Below are positions 1 through 11,188 of a stretch of 64,000 nucleotides of DNA, piece after piece. A program made the position numbers and the translations under genes. How positions within the stretch are numbered: position 1 is the first letter of the stretch; every line of letters begins with the position of its first letter. The DNA lies in contig CM045767.1 of the NCBI GenBank assembly GCA_025200525.1, positions 117,736,021 to 117,800,020 on the forward strand, in the 5' to 3' direction. The notes beneath the pieces are model-generated. The model saw only the letters and a program-made list of their open reading frames with translations, ran no database searches and was not told the origin of the DNA. This stretch comes from Camellia lanceoleosa. Lineage: Eukaryota; Streptophyta; Magnoliopsida; Ericales; Theaceae.

Positions 1-1076
1 CGCTTGCTCGGAGCTGTTCAGAACGTTGATCACTTCCGGTTAGTTTCTCAGTTCGCTTTTCTGACTTGTGGATCGTTTTTTCTAGGGTTTCTGTTGCTTA
101 TTCTGAGTTTTCTTTCTTCCAATTTCACATTGTTTAAGCTCCACTTGCATTACATACATGTACATGTATTTGTATGCTAATTTTCATACGTGAATCGTTT
201 GAATTTCATGTTGAATTTGAGATCAGCTTTTAAAGAATCATGATCTTTGTAGAAATTACTACTGTAGGTGTCCAGCTGTTCGTAGATTCTCTATCTTGCG
301 GTGTTTTTGTTGGATGTGAAACGAGAATTAAATTTTGGTTTCGAGTTTGGTAGATCTGTGGTAAATTTTGGTTTCTAGGAACGTTTAAATGAATACTTTA
401 ATATTTGTTGATTTAAAAGTTTAGAAAATGTTTGAAACCCCTAATAGAAAAATGTTAGATATCCCAAATATTTTATCAAATTTTATATAAGTGTGGGACT
501 CATACCATGTGAGCTCACACCTATGTGAGACATATGTGAGACATTTTATAGAAAAATTAGTAAAACATTTGGATCCCTAGATGTCAATTTTGATTCGTCA
601 CATACTCAATTATGTGGGGCCTCTACTTCTGTGCCACGTCATTATAGGTGCGATTGGGGGTGATGAAATTGGGGATGTAGCAAAACTCTAAAGATCAAAT
701 GTATTGTCAAGCAAATGCTTGCATTGGCATTTCATAACAGAGTTTGAAGTTTTGACAGGCCTTTGTTGCATTTTTTCACTTCATCATCTTAAAATTTTCA
801 TTCGAATTTCATTTTATTTAAACCTTAATTTAGGTTGTTTTTATCTGTTTAATCATGTTTGAATTGTATTTAAGGTCTTCATATATATATACATATATAT
901 CATCTTTGAAAGTGTTGAGGAAACTCTGGTCATAGCCAGAGCAGAAAAGCATGCCCAAACAGTTAGAACATGGCTTTGTTGAGTTGGGTGAGCCTTGAAG
1001 AACCTGTAACAATTTCTGTTTTAGATTTCTGTAGATCTGAACAAAATATGGTGGAAAGGCCGTTATTCTCCTTTAA

Positions 1077-1994
1077 GGTTGTGTTTGTTTGGATGGACGG
1101 AATAAGGGGAATTGTAATCCATCGGACTGTTAGTCCGGACTATTTGGTTGGACTGAATTTGTATCCTATGTTGTTTAGTCATGGCAGTAGATGTCTGGAT
1201 TGGATTATTTTTTGTTGGACGGACTGGACAAGAATAAATATTCAAAAAATTATTTTACTCTTGTAATTTATAATTTTTATTTAATATATACTTTTAAATT
1301 TATAATTTATAATTTAACAATACTAAAAAAATTTAATTTATAAGGCCATAATTTTTAATTTATTATTTTCAATTAAATTAAGTTTATAATTTATATTTTT
1401 TATTTAATATATAATTTTAAATTAACAACACTAAAAAAATAATTTTATTTAATATATAAATTTAATTTTTTAACAACACTAAAAAAATTTAATTTATAAG
1501 GCCATAATTTTTAATTTATTATTTTTAATTAACTTTAATTTATAATTTAAATTTTTTATTTTTTATTTAGTATATAATTTTAAATTAACATCACTAAAAA
1601 AATAATTTTATTTAATATATAAATTTAATTTTTTAACAACACTAAAAAAATTATAAAGTCATAATTTTTAATTTATTATTTTTAATTAAATTAAATTTAT
1701 AATTTAATATATAGTTTTAAATTAACAACACTAAAAAAATAATTTATAAATGTTCAAAAAATTATTTTATCATTTTCTAATTGTTTATTAAGTAATAGTA
1801 TGATTATAAAATAATCTCACCCCTCCCCCTAGGATATAATAATCCCTTATATGAGGGACTAATAGTCCGGAAGGATTAATAGTCCGGAGAGACTATTAAT
1901 CCGGAACAAAAAAATTGAACCAAATAATAGACTATTAATCCGAATGAACTAATAATCCAATCTCATAGAATAATCCCTCAAAACAAACACACTC
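1077..1994. mobile_element. Harbinger/Tourist-type non-autonomous DNA element in the 5' intron
   Basis: A 918-bp AT-rich element flanked on both sides by TAA (1074-1076 and 1995-1997), the TSD type of PIF/Harbinger and Tourist elements. The ends form imperfect inverted repeats sharing GTGTTTGTTT, a common Tourist start. Subterminal regions share inverted copies of TAATAGTCCGG and related strings (1120-1140 against 1858-1945). There is no transposase ORF, so it depended on another element. The family assignment is inferred from TSD and ends only. Confidence 0.7.
1310..1760. repeat. Three tandem ~157-bp AT-rich repeats inside the Harbinger-type element
   Basis: The anchor AAGGCCATAATTTTTAA occurs at 1342 and 1498 and as AAAGTCATAATTTTTAA at 1655, a spacing of 156-157 bp. 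Each unit also carries AACAACACTAAAAAAAT. The array explains why this MITE is larger than most of its class. Confidence 0.7.
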
Positions 1995-2389
1995 TAAGTG
2001 CATTGTATATCAGTGATTAGCGATTCCATTTAGGAAAATTTGGCTATAAACCCCCTTTACCTTCCTTTCATTGTTAGAAGGACTAAGAAAAAAATTATAC
2101 TTTCTAAACCCCCTTATAATTATAAAGTCTTGTATAAAGGAGAAAATTTATTATTTAAATATTTTATTAGACTATTATACCCTCAACTAAATCTTCCCTA
2201 ATCACCATCTCAATCTCTCAAGACGCCATGGCTAGGATTTCAAGATCTGGTATCAAAACCACTCAGCGACTTCCTCTGCTCCGCCTCAGATCGGAGTTCG
2301 ATCTCCTTCTTCGGTTGATTTCTTCACTGTTCGATCACCGCTGTTGCCATTTGATCAAAGATCCTCGCCTGACATCTTCTATCTGCGCT

Positions 2390-2610
2390 GATACATACAT
2401 ATATATATATATCTATATATATGTGTGTGTTTGTATGTTTTGAGATTTGAATTCGAATATATATATATATATATATCTACATATTCCGATCTGTAATCTA
2501 TATATATCTATATATATGTGTGTGTTTGTGTGTTTTGATATTTGAATTCGAATATATATATATATTCCGATATGTAATCTATATATATATCTGTATATTT
2601 TTGTGTTTTG
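2390..2610. repeat. TA-rich imperfect tandem repeats
   Basis: Runs of (TA)n alternate with a repeated block containing GTGTGTGTTTGT and GATTTGAATTCGAATAT, occurring two to three times with roughly 95-bp spacing. Simple-sequence expansion inside the preceding element; no coding content. Confidence 0.7.
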
Positions 2611-2910
2611 ATCTTGATTTTATTATTTTTTTCTTTTCCTTATTGACGTTTATTTTCAGAAATTTCACATGTATTCAAATGCTCCATACTTTGCAACCTC
2701 TTTTCCTCCTGTGCGAAAACTTGCTTCCATTCTTACTGCTACTGTGAATATATGCACACAAATAACCAAGTTTTCTATGATTATCTATAAATTTTAGTGT
2801 AATTGTTTGATTCAGCCAAAATCAAAGAGCCTGCAATCAAATTTTATTTGATAGAACCAGAGTAAAATTTAATTCTGGTTCTATTGCTCTGTTTTTTTCA
2901 TTTGATAGAA

Positions 2911-3110
2911 CCAGAGTAAAATTTTACTTTTAGCTTCAGAGTCTCACAGTTTACTTATTTTTCAGAGTAAAATTTTACTTTTATACAGAGTAAAATTTTA
3001 CTTTTATACAGAGTAAAATTTTACTTTAGTTTCAGAGTGAAAGTAAAATTTTACTCTGTATGAAAGTAAAATTTTACATTCTAAAACAAAGTAAAATTTT
3101 ACTCTGAAAT
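2911..3110. repeat. Cluster of a 14-bp perfect palindrome
   Basis: The self-complementary 14-mer AGTAAAATTTTACT occurs perfectly six times (starting 2915, 2966, 2989, 3012, 3042 and 3090) and imperfectly near 2863 and 3065, interspersed with TTTATACAG or TTTCAGAG spacers. It lies in the right half of the probable Mutator-like element. Confidence 0.85.
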
Positions 3111-3673
3111 ACATAGTGAAAATGTCTTAATAGGAGAGCTGATAGATATGAGGGTAATATAGTAAAAGAAAGAAATTTTAAAATATCAAGGGATTTTGAA
3201 AGTACTTATATAATTCTTGTCCTTTTGAAAGAGAAATTAGGTAGTGAGGGGTCTATGACCAAATCCCCCTTGAATTTAGCATAACATCATTTTAAGCCAA
3301 TAATTATGTGATTCAACAGTTTAGGACTTTTGCAGTGTTTAAGAGATAGTTGGTCATCCTTGCATGTACTTTAATTCTCCGACACATCTTAATAAACATA
3401 ACACTGTTTGAATGGGACTTTTATATAGTGGTCACTGGTCATAGTATTTTTAATTATTTTTTTTTCCACCTGGTCACCGATTTGGATTTTCTAATTTATT
3501 GGAAACATACTCTAGCTGAATTTCATTTGAAGTGTGGGGACATCATTGTTATTGAACTACTTAATTTAATTATGTTGCTCACCAATTGCCCGAAAAAATC
3601 ATCATTAGTTTCATTTTGGGAAAAGAAAAGGTGCCTTACTTTGAATTTGTTGTTGTGTGTGCAGCTTGCAAAT

Positions 3674-6537
3674 ATGACTCCACCTATTGAGACTCCAAAC
3701 AAAGCTCCCATCGGCCATAAAACTTCACATCCGCCTCTTAATGAAAGAATACTTACATCTATGACCAGAAAATCAATTGCTGCACATCCTTGGCATGATC
3801 TCGAGATAGGTACTTAAACTTTATTACAAGCGATAGATGGTTAATTCTAGAGTGTGCCTTCCTATTATGGATGTAGTGATCATTTGGTATGTAACTCTCT
3901 CTATAATTTGATGCAGGACCTGGAGCTCCGAAGATTTTCAACTGTGTAAGGATACTGAAATTTCTAGAGCTCATAGTTTTAATGTCTGCAATTATCTTTT
4001 TCTGATACTTACGGAAGAGTAAGAATGTTTGTAGTTGAACAATGTGGTTAATCACTGTACTGGTACAAAAGGTTGGAGGAAGCAGTAGCTTAACCAAATG
4101 AAAAGTATGAATTTATGCTTATTATTAAAGTTTGGAGGAGATAGTGGTTTGGTTTTAAATTATAAAATATATACATAAGTATTTAGGGGGTGTTTGGGAA
4201 TTGGCTTTTTTAGTGGCTATTTGGCTAAAAACCTAAGTTCCCAAATAGGGCGTTAGTTTTTAGAACCACCTACACGACATATGCGGAAGTAGGTTAGGAC
4301 TTGTGTCAGAATTATATTCTACCGTTGAGTTTGGACATCTTAGTGTTGAATTTTTATACATTCTGTTATACATAATTATTAACTACTATCACATGGGCCC
4401 TTTGCATTTATGTTCCCATAAAATTGTGGGCAACTAAAAAAATTTTCTTGAAATATTCATAATTTTGCATGATTTTTCATTCTTCCTGGACAAATGCTCT
4501 AGTATGATGATCATTGATAATTATTGCAGGTTGTTGAAATCAGTAAGGGGAGTAAGGTGAAATACGAACTCGACAAGAAAACTGGAATGATCAAAGTAAT
4601 CACACATACATAGTCATTTATCTTAGTAAGCTTTGTTGGTCATAATGGGTTGCTAAAACTCTTTTGCATATGTGCAGGTTGATCGTGTGCTTTACTCATC
4701 TGTTGTTTACCCACATAACTATGGCTTCATCCCTCGTACTCTCTGCGAGGATAATGACCCCATGGATGTGTTGGTTATCATGCAGGTATGCTGTTTGATA
4801 TGCATTTTCGCTATTTGCAACATTTGTAGTTTGAACAATGCGAATTTTGCTATAGCTCATATAGCTTGTCCAACAATTGAGACAAGGTGAATTATTGTGA
4901 TCATATCAATATGGACACATCTAAGAAAAGCAACATCCCACAATTAGCTCTGAAGATTTCTTATCCACACATGGACATAGTATTGGACTGAGGATCTATT
5001 GGGGTAACATTGGAATTATATCTCATATGGGTGCAAGGGTCAGCATCGGGCTGGCCTGAGCAAGCGTAATGCCAACCCAGCCCGGCCCTTGAAAATGGTG
5101 CCCAAGCTCGCTCTCCCGCCCAGTGCCTGCAGTCTAAAACCAACGAGCTTTTTTTTTATGGCCCAACTCCAAGGTCAAAATCTTAAGCTCAAGCCTCGCC
5201 CAACAAGCTTGGCCTAGACAAGCAGCTTCTCATGGGCCCACAGGCTTAGCCCAACACGCCGAGATTAGACCCTATATTTTTGTTTTCATTTTTCCATATT
5301 TTCTATTGGGCTAGTGGGCAGGCAGGGTGGGCTTCGGGCCAAATGATGACCCTCATTTGGGTGAAGATTGTCCACTGACTGGACTTCCCTGTTTACAATT
5401 CGCTAGGCCGTATGCTCATGTGAGCCAGACTCTAAATTTATCTTTTATATGTATACCTTTTTTTGTTCGTTCTTTCAAATTTATTTTAGTTAGAGTTATT
5501 AATGATGTACTTCTTGTAATGATGCTTATTATAAACCGAACCTCAGCTGCTAATGCTTACAAGCCTTTACAAAACATGAACAGGAACCAGTTCTTCCAGG
5601 ATGCTTTCTCCGGGCTAAAGCAATTGGCCTCATGCCTATGATTGATCAGGTGTGTATGATCCAGCAATCTGGATAATTTTATTTTTACCCCTGAAAGGAA
5701 TTTTTAACCTTGGTTCGAACAATAATAGGGTGAAAAAGACGACAAGATAATTGCAGTGTGTGCTGATGATCCAGAGTATCGTCAGTACACTGATATCAAC
5801 GAGCTCCCACCACATAGGTTGGCTGAGATCCGCCGCTTCTTTGAGGACTGTATCCTTCCAAGCGTCCTCAATATATAATGACTGCATAATACATATGTCT
5901 CTGACGTGATTTTTTTTTTTTTTTTTTTTTTCCTTTCTGATGGGTGCAAAATTAAAGGAAAAATTATGTTAGTTTTTCTTAACAATTAATTAGACAAGAA
6001 AAATGAGAACAAGGAAGTTGCAGTTAATGATTTTCTTCCAGCTACCGATGCTTTTGATGCAATCCAGCATTCCATGTAAGCAATGAATTCATACTCTTTT
6101 TTCAATATCTTTCTTTTTCTCGTCTACTTCCCACATGTTATTTGCCATCACCCAATCAAGAAATGTTATGTTTTCGGAAACAAAAATAATGAAAAATTTC
6201 AAAAAACAACTTTTTGGAAAATGACAACAGGCCTTAGTCTCCAGACATACACACCCCATCATTAGATTTTCCAGTTATACGTTTATGCTATGTTTAAAAA
6301 AAAAAAAATGAAAGGGAAATAAAATTAATTCTACATATTTATTTTTTCAAGTAACCAAACAAAATAATGAATTTTCTTCTCAACCAAACATTACCTTCAT
6401 TTGTTTTTACAAGATTGTTACTTTGCTTGTCATCAATCTCATATGAATTGGCTATGGCATTATTCTCATTGCGCATTTTACTTGTACCATGAAGGAATCT
6501 CTATGCTGACTACATAGTGGAGAGCTTGAGGCGGTAG
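3674..6537 (+). CDS. PPA: Soluble inorganic pyrophosphatase (family I), 8 coding exons
   Basis: Hydrolyses pyrophosphate to two phosphates with Mg2+, pulling biosynthetic reactions forward; family I, normally cytosolic in plants. Exons by splice signals and reading frame: 3674-3809, 3917-3945, 4530-4595, 4678-4785, 5584-5649, 5729-5849, 5994-6075, 6495-6537. All introns are GT-AG and phases join to an uninterrupted 216-residue protein, the usual length for plant PPA proteins. Exon 4 carries PHNYGFIP (about 89-96) and the family metal-binding signature D-N-D-P-M-D (about 102-107); exon 6 has GEKDDK followed by a DDPEY segment; the C-terminus is [11 protein letters not shown]. The N-terminus ([12 protein letters not shown]) has no obvious transit peptide. 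The start is the first ATG after the upstream acceptor. The gene looks intact. Which family member it is (PPA1 to PPA5 in Arabidopsis) cannot be said by eye. Confidence 0.95.
4183..4255. mobile_element. Short Tourist-like MITE remnant in intron 2 of PPA
   Basis: A 67-bp stretch between two TTA trinucleotides has ends that read GGGGGTGTTTGGGAA from the left and CGCCCTATTTGGGAA from the right. Sharing TTTGGGAA next to a TTA duplication suggests a Tourist element with most of its middle deleted. Confidence 0.4.
4985..5335. repeat. GC-rich repeat-like insert in intron 4 of PPA
   Basis: This intron segment is far richer in G+C than its surroundings and full of AGCCC, GGGCC and GGCCCA strings on both strands, a composition typical of dispersed plant repeats but not of this gene's introns. 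No clear terminal repeats or target duplication were found, so its class is left open. Confidence 0.35.
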
Positions 6538-7122
6538 TTTCTTACCATAAACATGCTGAATGGGTGATGCTGCTGTTATACATGGCTTCGATCGTTGTCT
6601 CGAAGAATTTTACTAAATCTTACTGCATCTACAAAATATTACATTTTCTGATGGATTGTTTCTTATATATAGGTTGTGTTGATGGCGAAAAGTACTTTAT
6701 GCATTTACAGTCCTGAAATTTTGTAAAAAATATATATATATATATATATGTGTTGTCATAATATTTTCGTTCGATATTTATTTGTTGTCAATATTTGTAC
6801 TAACCATACGCATTGAATGGGCTTTGAGACTCGGCTTTTCTGTGTTTGTATCAGTTGAGGGGTTAGCTCTGATGAAATTACTTGTAGATTTGCCATGTCA
6901 ACAAAGACATATAATGAAAATAATTTTTTGCTATGTTCGGATGTTGAATTTGTGGTGCAGGAAAAAGGATAGAAAAGAAATTACATGTGGGAATTTGTGG
7001 ATTAGGAAAAAGGATAAAAAAGAAATTACATGTGGTTATTTATTTTCGTATGGGGAATCAATCAAAACGGAAAAAAGAAAATGAAATTACTTGTACACAT
7101 TTATTTGAGTTTGGCTCTTCTT
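6538..7122. other. 3' UTR and downstream flank of PPA
   Basis: The segment after the PPA stop has ordinary 3'-UTR composition to about 6.7 kb, with a (TA)n run at 6728-6750. No single convincing polyadenylation signal stands out. The open frame at 6782-7084 is AT-rich with an internal GAAATTACATGTGG duplication and is not considered a gene. Confidence 0.5.
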
Positions 7123-7513
7123 AGGTTGGGATTCAACTTGAGAAAACATTTGAGTTTAGTGGATTCGTTGTAAATCCAATCTCGGTGATCAAACTCATTC
7201 ACTTTTTAAAATTCATTGAGAAGAATATTTATGTAAAAAATCAAAATGATTGGATTTCGATAATTATATGTTTGAATCACATTTGCCTTCAAAAAATAAA
7301 TAGTTATTTTTGAAATTATATTTGCTGTCTCTTTTTTTAAGACATGTGATTTAAACATATAGTCACTGAAGTCTAGTCATCTTAATTTTTGACATAAATA
7401 TTTTTCTCAATGAATACTTAAAAATGAATGGTTTGGATTTTTAAGATTGGCCTCGCAATGAACCACCAGAAGTTCTCTCAAATTAAATCCCTAACATGAA
7501 AGAAGTCCAACCT
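7123..7513. mobile_element. Dispersed foldback MITE, copy 1
   Basis: The ends are inverted: AGGTTGGGATTCAACTTGAG on the left, and AGGTTGGAC followed by AATTTGAGAGAAC read from the right. The interior closely resembles 28631-29035, including ATTTATGTAAAAAATCAA and TATGTTTGAATCACATTTG against related strings in that copy. Two dispersed copies with inverted ends support a small DNA transposon family; superfamily not determined. Confidence 0.65.
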
Positions 7514-7603
7514 GTTAATCTTATATATGGTACAACCAGAAGTTCTCTCAAATTAGATCCCTGACATGAAAGAAGTCCAACCTGTTAATCTTATATATGG
7601 TGT
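7465..7603. repeat. 70-bp tandem duplication
   Basis: A unit with CAGAAGTTCTCTCAAATT, CATGAAAGAAGTCCAACC and CTTATATATGGT occurs twice, exactly 70 bp apart, with two substitutions in the shared part. It duplicates the right end of the preceding foldback MITE, so the duplication followed that insertion. Confidence 0.9.
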
Positions 7604-7949
7604 CTTCATGCGTTAGGGATAACATATGAAGATACAAACAAAAATTAGTACTAGGTCTCCGTTTGTTATTATGATTTTGTTGCTTTTATTTTTCTTGTTT
7701 TTTTAAGCTTCTTTGTACTATTTTATTCCTTTCCGGATCACCATATATATATATAGTACAAAAAAGGTTATACAAATTGATTTAGTGAATTTTGAGTCTA
7801 CCATTTTAAAATAAAGTGCTCATTGAGATGTTTTTAATGTCAAAATGGCATTTCTACATGTAACATTGTATACAAATTTTGGCAAGACTTCTCACCTACT
7901 ATAATAAGTAGGGGCGTTGCATCAGTTGCCTGTGTTTAGTCTGGTACCA

Positions 7950-8170
7950 GGCCTCGTTTGAAAATAAATTTTTTTGGTAATTTTTTGATTTTTTAGTTAA
8001 AATATAATGTAAAAAAAACTAATATGTTTGAAATAATTTTTTAAATTTTTACGAAAAGATGTGCAAAAAGTAGAAAGGAAAAAGAATTTTTTACTTTTTA
8101 GTATAAGTTATTGACTTTTTAATTTTTTTAATGACTTTTTAACTAAAAAAATTACTTGCCAAACGAGGCC
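7950..8170. mobile_element. 221-bp MITE with GGCCTCGTTTG ends
   Basis: The element begins GGCCTCGTTTG and ends with its exact inverse CAAACGAGGCC; the inverted match weakly continues inward. Length and AT-rich interior fit a MITE. No unambiguous target duplication was found, so the superfamily is not assigned. Confidence 0.75.
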
Positions 8171-9035
8171 AGACTTGAATTTGAAGTAGTTTTTAAAGCA
8201 AGCTTAGCCTGGATTGAGATCGACCCTATACTTTAAATTTAAGCTCAGTCAAAAACAAAATAAGAAATTCTAAACCTGCCCATATGGGTTGGATATTATT
8301 TAATATAAATATCTTTTTTCATTTTTAAATTCAAAAAATAAAATTAATTTAATGGTTAGGATATCACTTCACCCTATTGAGGTTAGTAGTTTAAAGTCAA
8401 GTTTGGCAAGTTAAAAAAAATTAAAAAGTCAAAAAATTATTCAAAAAGTTAAAAAGTTATCACTATTCATCAAAAGTCAAAAATTACAGCTGCACAACTC
8501 ACAATCCTAATTTTTCCCTACACATTTATTTATACAATTTTTAATACATATTTTTTTATAAAAAGTCAAAAAATTAACCCAAATATCAATATTTTTTTTC
8601 TCAATTTTTTAGTCTAAAAAGACAAAAGTGCGCTTATTTAGGACACCCCAAGCAACTCATTTTTTTTTTTTCACATGATTGTAATACATATTTATGATTA
8701 TAAAATAATAAGGTTAAACAATATAAAATATACGCATAAATATGTATATCTATAAAATATTTGTATAAAATTAATTTGTTGCAGGGCCGAATTTGAAGGA
8801 CTTTTTAAATCCGACCCACAATATTATCGAAATTAAAAAATATTATCAAACCAAGTCTTATGACTGAAATCACAATTCTAACGGACAAGTTTAGAGGCCA
8901 TCAGTTGATATCCACCCCTAATAATAAGGCAACATTGTGAACAAACCGTGCACTTTGATTCCTTCCAATGATGAATTATAATTCTATTTTTTATTATTTT
9001 TTCGTCAATCAAACTTGAGAATAGATTCAACCTAA
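8171..9035. other. AT-rich intergenic stretch without recognisable genes
   Basis: There is no coding signal. Short repeated AAAAAGTCAAAAAATTA blocks at about 8420-8450 and 8560-8580 hint at another worn MITE but no ends could be set. Confidence 0.6.
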
Positions 9036-9044
9036 AAAAAATAA

Positions 9045-11109
9045 GGATAAATTACACTGACACTTCCTGAAATTTATATTTATTACAGTTTCCTTTCTCA
9101 CTTTTTAGAAATTACATCTCTCTCCTGAGGTTTAAAGTTTCATTACAGATTTCTCCCTTCAGCAATTTAATTTTTTTAAATACCAATTTTGCCCTCATTG
9201 GGTAAATTACATTAACAGCCTTTACATTTTAGAAATTACAATCTCCTCCCCAAGGTTTAAAGTAGCATTACTAATTGCCTCCTCGGTTAGTATTAGTTGG
9301 AAAAAAATTAAATGAAAAAAATTTTTGTTAGTAAAATTTTTTAATTTTTATTTAGAAACCAACGTAAACTTATTTTTTGAATTTACGTTTTTTTCTCAAA
9401 TTTACCAACTGAGACAACCATTTACAAACCAAAAAAATTATCAAACAAGTTTTTATGACAGTTTTTAAAATTTTTGTAAATATAAATTGAAAACTGAAAA
9501 CAAAATGGTTACCAAACAGGCCTCAGATGGTAAAAATATCATAAAATTAACAAATAATTAAATAAGTTACCAACGTAAGAAATAACTTATCAAAAGATTC
9601 TTAGGTTATGTATGGTTTGATTTTTAGAATTTTTTTTTAAAAATTAAAAATTAATTTGGTTAAGAAATAAGAAATAAAAAATAAAAAATAATTATCATTT
9701 AAGGGTAAAAATAATTATCATTTTAACTTTTGGATTGGTTATATATATACGTATGGTTGTTTCAATTTAATTGGTAAAAAATTATTTCTAACCACACGAA
9801 GGATAAAAATTATATAAAAATGATAATTATTTTTTATTTTTTATTTCTTAACCAAATTAATTTTTAATTTTTAAAAAAAAAATTCTAAAAATCAAACCAT
9901 ATATAGCTTAAGAATCTTTTGATGAGTCATTTCTTACGTTGGTAACTTAATTAATTATTTGTTAATTTTACGATATTTTTACCATCTAAAACCTGTTTAG
10001 TAATCATTTCGTTTTCAATTTTCAATTTATATTTACAAAAATTTTAAAAATTGTCATAAAAACTTGTTTGATAATTTTTTTGGTTTATAAATAGTTGTCC
10101 CAGTTTGTAAATTTGAGAAAAAAACATAAATTCAAAAAATGAGCTTACGCTAGTTTTTAAATAGAAATTTAAAAATTTTACTAACAAATTTTTTTTTCAA
10201 TTATTTTTTTTTCTAATTAATTTTTTTTCAACTAATACTAATCGAGGGGCCAATTGGTAATGCTACTTTAAACCTTAGGGAGGGGATTGTAATTTCTAAA
10301 ATGTGAGGGGTGTCAATGTAATTTACCTAGTGAGGGAAAAATTGGTATTAAAAAAAATTAAGGGCAAATTACACTATTAGTCCCTATAGTTTGGGACTTG
10401 TGTCACTTTAATCCCTGACTTTTCAATTGTGACACATTTAATCCTGAATTTTGAATCTTGTTCCAAATAAGGACAATTGAACATACCATTGCTTAATTTC
10501 AAGGGCAAAATCGTCAATTTGATAAAATATAAACTAATTTGTCAAAAATAAATGTCAAAAAAATATTTTAAAATTTTTTAAAAATTATTTCTATCCACCA
10601 AAAATAAAATTATGTAAAATTAATAAAAATTAATAAAAATTACATGATTAATTTTTAAAATTTAATTTTACATGATTATCATCTAAATATATAATAAAAA
10701 TTAATTTGGTAAAAAAAATAAATAAATGTCTAAAAGATTTATCAATTTTATATAATTTTATCTTTACTAGCTAGGAATAATTTTTTGACATTTATTTTTA
10801 TCAAATTAATTTATATTTTATCAAATTAACAATTTTGCCCTTGAAAAATTCAATAGTATTACAATTGTCCTTATTTGGAACAAGATTCAAAATTCAGGGT
10901 CAAATGTGTCACAATTGAAAAGTCAAGGACTAAAATGATACAAGGGACCAAACTATAGGGACTATTAGTGTAATTCACCCAAAAATTAAATTGCTGAGGG
11001 AGGGAATCTGTAATGAAACTTTAAACCTTAAGGGAGAGATGTAATTTCCAAAGGTGAGGGGGGAACTGTAATAAATATAAATCTCAGAAGTTGTCAATGT
11101 AATTTACCC
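9045..11109. mobile_element. 2.1-kb foldback (Mutator-like) element with nested insertion
   Basis: Left arm 9045-about 9722 and right arm about 9816-11109 (interrupted by the 10362-10980 insert) are inverted copies of one another along nearly their full ~680 bp, around a ~95-bp loop. The ends read GGATAAATTACA (left) and GGGTAAATTACA (from the right). The element is flanked by a perfect 9-bp duplication AAAAAATAA (9036-9044 and 11110-11118). A 9-bp TSD with very long inverted repeats fits Mutator-like foldbacks. No coding capacity. If transcribed, the arms would form a long hairpin RNA. Confidence 0.85.
10362..10980. mobile_element. 619-bp foldback element nested in the right arm of the larger one
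   Basis: Starts GGGCAAATTACACTATTAGT and ends with its near-exact inverse; inverted arms extend inward through most of its length (CCTATAGTTTGG against CCAAACTATAGG, TTGTTCCAAATAAGGACAAT against its inverse). It is flanked by a perfect 9-bp duplication AAAAATTAA (10353-10361 and 10981-10989). The left arm of the host element preserves the corresponding uninterrupted sequence near 9165-9180, which acts as an internal empty-site control. Confidence 0.9.
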
Positions 11110-11188
11110 AAAAAATAAAAACATGAGAATAGACATCTAAACACTACCTTAAAGCATTTAAAGGATATGTAGTTAGGAAAATGTTTTG

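Larger units (their letters stand above)
2034..3273. mobile_element. Probable Mutator-like non-autonomous element in the 5' intron
   Basis: The two ends are divergent inverted repeats over roughly 130 bp: TTTGGCTATAAACCCC on the left pairs with TTTGGTCATAGACCCC read from the right, and matching blocks follow inward (ACTATTATACCCTCA against ACTATATTACCCTCA). Long inverted ends with unrelated interior are typical of Mutator-like elements, but no clean 9-bp target duplication is visible (only ATTTAG on both sides). The interior has a GC-richer stretch at about 2225-2390 with a 71-codon open frame from 2228 that looks like captured gene sequence; its source was not recognised. Confidence 0.5.
1..3673 (+). 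other. Probable 5' UTR exon and long 5'-UTR intron of the pyrophosphatase gene
   Basis: The first coding exon of the pyrophosphatase gene is preceded by a good intron 3' end (pyrimidine/TG-rich run then GCAG at 3661-3664) only 9 nt before its ATG, so an upstream non-coding exon must exist. A candidate donor (CCG|GTTAG) lies near position 38 after a GC-balanced stretch unlike the AT-rich DNA that follows. The intron would be about 3.6 kb and holds two DNA transposons (1077-1994 and about 2034-3273). That the first ~38 bases belong to this gene is inference; the window starts inside the locus, so promoter and TSS are not visible. Confidence 0.45.

Noticed and set aside
3350..3817. 155-codon open frame across the first PPA coding exon
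   Set aside because: It runs through the upstream intron acceptor; only the part from the ATG at 3674 to 3809 is coding, as splice signals and family sequence show.
4672..4890. 72-codon open frame at PPA exon 4
   Set aside because: Exon 4 is 4678-4785; the rest reads into the intron.
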